From the NCBI GenBank assembly GCA_902516225.1, contig CABXXS010000033.1, forward strand, positions 1-10,721: a DNA stretch of 10,721 bases, in the 5' to 3' direction. Made by a program: the position numbers and the translations under genes. Source of the DNA: Puniceicoccaceae bacterium (GTDB lineage Bacteria > Verrucomicrobiota > Verrucomicrobiae > Opitutales > Coraliomargaritaceae). A model generated the notes under the pieces. The model did no database searches and was not told the DNA's origin. It saw only the letters and a program-made list of their open reading frames with translations. The first letter of the stretch is position 1, and each line of letters starts with the position of its first letter. Below, piece after piece: positions 6,872 through 10,721 of this stretch.

Positions 6872-8896
6872 CTAATTGTTTTCTTCTACTTTTAATCGGT
6901 AGAAACCTTTTTTAAATTGTGACATCTCTTCTTGTGATAAACCTATTTCAGCTCTCATTTTATATCCCTCTCCTAAAAAAATAGGATTGGTAGCATTCCA
7001 AATATTAGTCTCCAAAGAATTGGTATATTCAAAACTGAAAATTCTATTATTAGGAGCTAGAAAATCAAAAGATAAGATATCTTGGTCATTAATTTTAACA
7101 TTGGATAATACAGGTGAAATAAAACTAGTAGTATTATCCCACCAATCGGGGATGAAATTATTATCTAGATCAATAACCTTTCTTAAATTTAGACTACCAC
7201 CTGAATACACTTTATCAGTTAAGTAACTCTTACTATCAACAGATTGCATGATCCTATTTTTTCTCTCTGAGGTACTCTCATTGGGAAAATTTAACGCGGC
7301 AAATGCGACTGCTCCAGCCACAATAGGCGAAGCCATTGATGTGCCATAGAATGCTTCCCAAGAGTCATCAGTTATTGGAAAATGATATTTAACATTACCA
7401 TTGAAAGGCAAAACAGACAATATCTCTAAACCATCAGCTTGAGATATACTAAAAGATGGGATCCATGCAGGATCTCTATCATTTTGTAGAGTCCAACTAC
7501 GTGAATTCGAAGTTTCAGCGACATTATTATAAACGATAGCAGCTACCGCCCCAGCCTGCATTACATTGTTAATTTTTTCTGAGAATAAGAGTTCACCTCT
7601 TTGTATCAAAGCGATATTACCATCAACTTGAGCGGGTATTTCATTGGTATATCCTAAACCGCAATTAATTATACTTCCGCTTACGCCGCCTGATCCAGAT
7701 AGGCCACTAAATTCTATAATTTCTGGGTTCGAAATAGTTACCCCATCTATGTCTATACCGACTATTGGATTACTGCTATTTATCGTTGGTATAGTAGATA
7801 TGATATTCGACCCGGGAGCAGCAATATCTACATTTACTAATCCATAGTTAGAATAATTTGCTAGGGAATCATTCTGGTCTAGAGCAGCGACTGATATAAT
7901 ATTCGAAACATTATAATTATTTGGATAGTTGTTGGTATTTGTATCGGCATTAAGGCCCTCATTTCCAGAGGCCGTACATAAAATGATTCCCGCATCTCTC
8001 ATTCTGATGATACTTTCATACATAGATTGGGAATAACCCGGACCTCCAAATGAAGCATTAATTACTGCAATATTTTCTCCTCTATTTTTGAGGTCTGTAA
8101 GGTAATCAAATGCATTTATAATCGCGGAGTCAGTAAATACCACGTTTCCATCAGGGTCAGTAAAGTTATTATTATCTGAAATCTTACACCCTATAAATTT
8201 GGAGAATGGTTGGATACCTACAATACCCAGATTATTGTTTATTTCAGCTACAGAGATTCCAGCCACGTGAGTGCCGTGATCATCGTTTGCATACAAGTTG
8301 CTGGCCTGCGATCCATTTGGGTAAGTACCAAAATCATATCCATGAATATCATCAACATATCCGTTCTGATCATCATCCACACCATTTAAAGTCTCCCTTG
8401 GGTTGGTCCAAATTTGATTTTCTAGGTCAGGGTGCGAGATATCAAATGCAGAATCTACTACACCTACTATTATTGGGTTATTAGGGTCAGGTTTTTTCGA
8501 TATAGTCCAAGCTTGGTGGAACTCAATGAAATCTAACGCCCACTGTGAAGAAATCCTATTATCATTAGGTAATAATTTTGAAACAGTTATGTTATACGGG
8601 TATCTATAAAAATTTGGTTCGGCATATTCTATATCAGGATTAGCATTAAATTCCTCTAGTCTTTCACTAATATTATCACCTTCTAGTATGTAAAGATTTG
8701 GGCTAGTATCATTTATTTTTTTTGCGGTATATCGATTTACTGTAGATCGAGAATTAAATGTTGAAGTATTTAGATTAACATTAGGGGCACTTTTATATTT
8801 TATAATTATCTGATTTGGGTCGTAATCTATGGCCTGTGTATTTTTCACAACAAAGATACAGGCTGTGAATAGAAACGTACTATAAAACTTCCTCAT
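6872..8896 (-). CDS. Secreted subtilisin-like serine protease (S8) with propeptide, inserted PA domain and C-terminal module
   Basis: A 674-residue exported endopeptidase. The Sec signal is residues 1-22 (MRKFYSTFLF...NTQA). A fervidolysin-type inhibitory propeptide follows (about 23-100, ending VEYAEPN-like IEYAEPNF). The catalytic triad is intact: Asp148 in VVDSAFDISHPDL, His207 in HGTHVAG and Ser520 in GTSMASP; the oxyanion Asn312 sits in ASGNEG. A calcium-type loop DDDQNGYVDD lies at 174-183. A PA domain (about 390-500, with NIALIQRG and AGAVAAIVYNN) is inserted between Asn312 and Ser520, as in several subtilase groups. The C terminus has DLDNNFIPDWWD (576-587), then a module of about 85 residues ending FYRLKV, a style seen in many verrucomicrobial secreted proteins; there is no membrane anchor. 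The gene is markedly AT-richer than its neighbours (hand counts of two 60-base lines: 28% and 38% GC, against 47% in trmD), suggesting transfer. It is transcribed alone. Confidence 0.93.
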   Translation of the reverse strand: MRKFYSTFLFTACIFVVKNTQAIDYDPNQIIIKYKSAPNVNLNTSTFNSRSTVNRYTAKKINDTSPNLYILEGDNISERLEEFNANPDIEYAEPNFYRYPYNITVSKLLPNDNRISSQWALDFIEFHQAWTISKKPDPNNPIIVGVVDSAFDISHPDLENQIWTNPRETLNGVDDDQNGYVDDIHGYDFGTYPNGSQASNLYANDDHGTHVAGISVAEINNNLGIVGIQPFSKFIGCKISDNNNFTDPDGNVVFTDSAIINAFDYLTDLKNRGENIAVINASFGGPGYSQSMYESIIRMRDAGIILCTASGNEGLNADTNTNNYPNNYNVSNIISVAALDQNDSLANYSNYGLVNVDIAAPGSNIISTIPTINSSNPIVGIDIDGVTISNPEIIEFSGLSGSGGVSGSIINCGLGYTNEIPAQVDGNIALIQRGELLFSEKINNVMQAGAVAAIVYNNVAETSNSRSWTLQNDRDPAWIPSFSISQADGLEILSVLPFNGNVKYHFPITDDSWEAFYGTSMASPIVAGAVAFAALNFPNESTSERKNRIMQSVDSKSYLTDKVYSGGSLNLRKVIDLDNNFIPDWWDNTTSFISPVLSNVKINDQDILSFDFLAPNNRIFSFEYTNSLETNIWNATNPIFLGEGYKMRAEIGLSQEEMSQFKKGFYRLKVEENN

Positions 8897-9085
8897 ATCT
8901 CTAATTGTAAATTATGTTACAGGGTAGGGAGTACATACATAATTCATTTTGTTCATATATTGTTTTTTTACAAGGCTTCTAAACGTATTTCAACCTAGTG
9001 AACATAGTTGAAAATTCACTCCGATACGGCCAAATGATCCGCTCAGATACTCTTAATTATGCCTTAGCCACTAACTTTTTTCTCG

Positions 9086-9106
9086 GGCTCTACGCTTGAC
9101 AGAGCC
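9086..9106 (+). other. Inverted repeat in the region upstream of rpsP
   Basis: GGCTCT (9086-9091) and AGAGCC (9101-9106) form a 6-bp stem around a 9-base loop that contains TTGAC of a perfect TTGACA (9096-9101). It lies about 55 bases before rpsP. The T-run downstream (9119-9124) is 12 bases past the stem, too far for a standard terminator. It could be a leader-RNA structure or a promoter -35, but no -10 is visible at 16-18 bases. The rest of the 263-base gap 8897-9159 is AT-rich near the protease and shows nothing else I can name. Confidence 0.25.
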
Positions 9107-9159
9107 TCCGATAAGACCTTTTTTCTTCGCTCTTTTCTGTTTTCAGACTTTTCTAAATT

Positions 9160-9435
9160 ATGGCACTTAAAATCCGTCTCCAACGTCATGGCGCAAGCCA
9201 CCGTCCCTTTTACCGTATGGTAGTCGCCGAAGCACTAGCTCGTCGTGACGGCCGTTTCGTCGAAGTCCTCGGCACCTACGAACCACAAGCCAAGCGTCCT
9301 GAGGACGAGATAAATGTAAAGCTCGACCGGGTTGACTATTGGAAGTCCGTCGGAGCAAAGGCAACCGACACAGCCGCCAGCCTCATTCGTAAGGCTCGCC
9401 GCGAAGCTCCAGCAGTTACCGAAGCGAAAGCTTAA
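9160..9435 (+). CDS. rpsP: 30S ribosomal protein S16
   Basis: S16 is an early-assembly protein of the 30S subunit that binds 16S rRNA. The 91 residues match the family closely: MALKIRLQRHGASHRPFYRMVVAE (1-24) with the conserved KIRLxRxG and PFYR motifs, RRDGRFVEVLGTYEP (28-42), then LDRVDYWKSVGAKATDT (55-71), the usual second half. The C-terminal tail is Ala-rich. First gene of rpsP-trmD-rplS. There is no Shine-Dalgarno; the 20 bases before the ATG are pyrimidine- and A-rich. The TAA at 9433-9435 is in the same frame as trmD, with 14 sense codons between. Confidence 0.98.
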   Translation: MALKIRLQRHGASHRPFYRMVVAEALARRDGRFVEVLGTYEPQAKRPEDEINVKLDRVDYWKSVGAKATDTAASLIRKARREAPAVTEAKA

Positions 9436-9461
9436 CCCGGGCTTATTCCCTTTCCGGGAGG
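9436..9461 (+). promoter_or_regulatory. Possible hairpin overlapping the only strong Shine-Dalgarno, rpsP-trmD junction
   Basis: CCCGG (9436-9440), directly after the rpsP stop codon, can pair with CCGGG (9454-9458) around a 13-base loop. The right arm overlaps GGGAGG (9456-9461), a full match to the anti-Shine-Dalgarno core. A ribosome terminating on rpsP would cover the left arm and free the GGGAGG. This would couple downstream translation to rpsP. The pairing is visible; the regulatory role is inference, and a 5-bp stem is short. Confidence 0.35.
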
Positions 9462-9477
9462 CTCGACCAATGCGCTT

Positions 9478-10155
<678 letters not shown>

Positions 10156-10184
10156 TTTAAACAGCAAAAAACGAGAACTCCAAA

Positions 10185-10556
10185 ATGAGCCAAGCAATTC
10201 TTGAAGAAATCACAAAAGATCAACTGATCGAAGGTCGTACCGACTTTAAGGTCGGCGATGGTGTACGCGTTCACCTTAAGGTGAAAGAAGGCGACAAGAC
10301 TCGTATCCAGATCTTTGCTGGCATAGTAATTTCCCGTAAGGGTGGCGGTATCCAAGAAGCATTCACAGTGCGCCGCATCGCTTCAGGTGTCGGAGTGGAA
10401 AAAGTCTTTCCTGTAAATAGTCCTTCGATTGAAAAAATCGAAGTCGATCGTGAGTCTGTCACTATGCGCGCTCGCATGTATTACATGCGTGATCGTATCG
10501 GTAAGGCTGCTAACCAAGTGAAAGAGAAACGCTTGGTAGAGGCTGGTCGCAAATAA
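10185..10556 (+). CDS. rplS: 50S ribosomal protein L19
   Basis: L19 lies at the interface of the 30S and 50S subunits near the aminoacyl-tRNA site. The 123 residues align along the whole family: FKVGDGVRVHLKVKEGDKTRIQIFAG (21-46), ISRKGGG (49-55), FTVRRIASGVGVEKVFPVNSP (60-80), IEVDR (85-89) and the C-terminal YYMRDRIGKAA motif. It follows trmD by 29 bases with no terminator or strong Shine-Dalgarno, and is the last gene of the operon as the terminator begins 24 bases downstream. Confidence 0.98.
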   Translation: MSQAILEEITKDQLIEGRTDFKVGDGVRVHLKVKEGDKTRIQIFAGIVISRKGGGIQEAFTVRRIASGVGVEKVFPVNSPSIEKIEVDRESVTMRARMYYMRDRIGKAANQVKEKRLVEAGRK

Positions 10557-10580
10557 ATCAGTCCTTCCTCTTTAGTAAAT

Positions 10581-10606
10581 GGTCGCCGTAATAAGCGGCC
10601 TTTTTT
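10581..10606 (+). terminator. Intrinsic terminator of the rpsP-trmD-rplS operon
   Basis: GGTCGC (10581-10586) pairs with GCGGCC (10595-10600), six pairs including one G-U, across an 8-base loop, followed by six T (10601-10606). It lies 24 bases after the rplS stop. Confidence 0.88.
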
Positions 10607-10661
10607 GTGTTGTACGAGTGACAGGCACTAGCAAGATTCCTAGTAACATTATATATCAACT

Positions 10662-10721
10662 ATGCAATCGGACGACGAAATTCAAACTACACTTTCAAAA
10701 TGGCCCTTCATTATTGGGGAT
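10662..10721 (+). CDS. Start of an unidentified gene, cut by the window edge
   Basis: ATG at 10662 opens a frame of exactly 20 codons to the last base (MQSDDEIQTTLSKWPFIIGD). It begins with a polar stretch and then turns hydrophobic (WPFIIGD), which may be the lead-in to a membrane segment. It lies 55 bases after the rplS terminator, so it should have its own promoter; GTGACA (10618-10623) and TAGTAA (10641-10646), 17 bases apart, are a weak candidate. Family unknown. The evidence is only position, an open frame and an ATG. Confidence 0.4.
   Translation, partial: MQSDDEIQTTLSKWPFIIGD

Noticed and set aside
6855..6884. Inverted repeat AGAAAAC / GTTTTCT between the 79-residue gene and the protease, as a bidirectional terminator
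   Set aside because: The stem is AT-rich with a 16-base loop, overlaps the protease stop codon and has no proper T-run beyond it on either strand.
9096..9124. TTGACA as a -35 box of an rpsP promoter
   Set aside because: The box is perfect, but at 16-18 bases downstream there is only a T-run and no TATAAT-like -10; it also lies in the loop of an inverted repeat. Left as an unassigned leader element.
9445..9477. In-frame continuation linking rpsP to trmD as a fusion or alternative trmD start
   Set aside because: The frames coincide, but the rpsP TAA is intact and no standard start codon occurs in frame between it and ATG 9478.

Overview
The window reads as an ordinary chromosomal segment of a Gram-negative, lipid A-making bacterium, most likely a verrucomicrobial lineage close to Opitutae/Puniceicoccales. 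Four things point there: the lpxB gene; a secreted protease with a PDWWD calcium-type motif and a C-terminal module ending in FYR, a style common in Verrucomicrobiota; the near absence of Shine-Dalgarno sequences; and an rpsP-trmD-rplS operon without rimM. This placement is inference from gene style, not from a database search.

Layout from left to right. Positions 1-762 hold the 3' part of accA (acetyl-CoA carboxylase carboxyltransferase alpha), cut by the window edge. Its stop codon overlaps the stop of a convergent ABC-F ATPase gene (759-2384, minus). Behind the ABC-F start lies a clear minus-strand intrinsic terminator (2431-2463) that closes a gene for a secreted four-EF-hand protein (2495-2974, minus). 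A 229-base divergent intergenic region with two adjacent palindromes separates it from a prepilin peptidase gene (3204-4121, plus). Next is a tRNA-Tyr(GTA) gene with encoded CCA (4228-4313) and a strong terminator. A second plus-strand cluster follows: a Gfo/Idh/MocA-type oxidoreductase (4420-5346), lpxB five bases later (5352-6548), and an unrecognised 79-residue gene (6609-6848). A conspicuously AT-rich gene for a secreted subtilisin-family (S8) protease with an inserted PA domain lies on the minus strand (6872-8896). The right end is the translation operon rpsP-trmD-rplS (9160-10556) with an intrinsic terminator, then the first 20 codons of another gene.

Functionally, accA supplies malonyl-CoA for fatty acids. 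LpxB condenses acylated glucosamine units into the lipid A disaccharide, and the adjacent oxidoreductase may act on a sugar-nucleotide precursor. The prepilin peptidase matures type IV pilin-like or type II secretion pseudopilins. S16, TrmD and L19 form a ribosome and tRNA-modification unit.

I see no mobile element, CRISPR array, phage gene or obviously new multi-gene system. The observations most worth checking are fine-scale: a Glu at the TrmD general-base position, a possible SD-occluding hairpin plus 10-codon ORF at the rpsP-trmD junction, a shifted cysteine pattern in the prepilin peptidase, a missing Glu in the LpxB donor-side motif, and the compositionally foreign protease.
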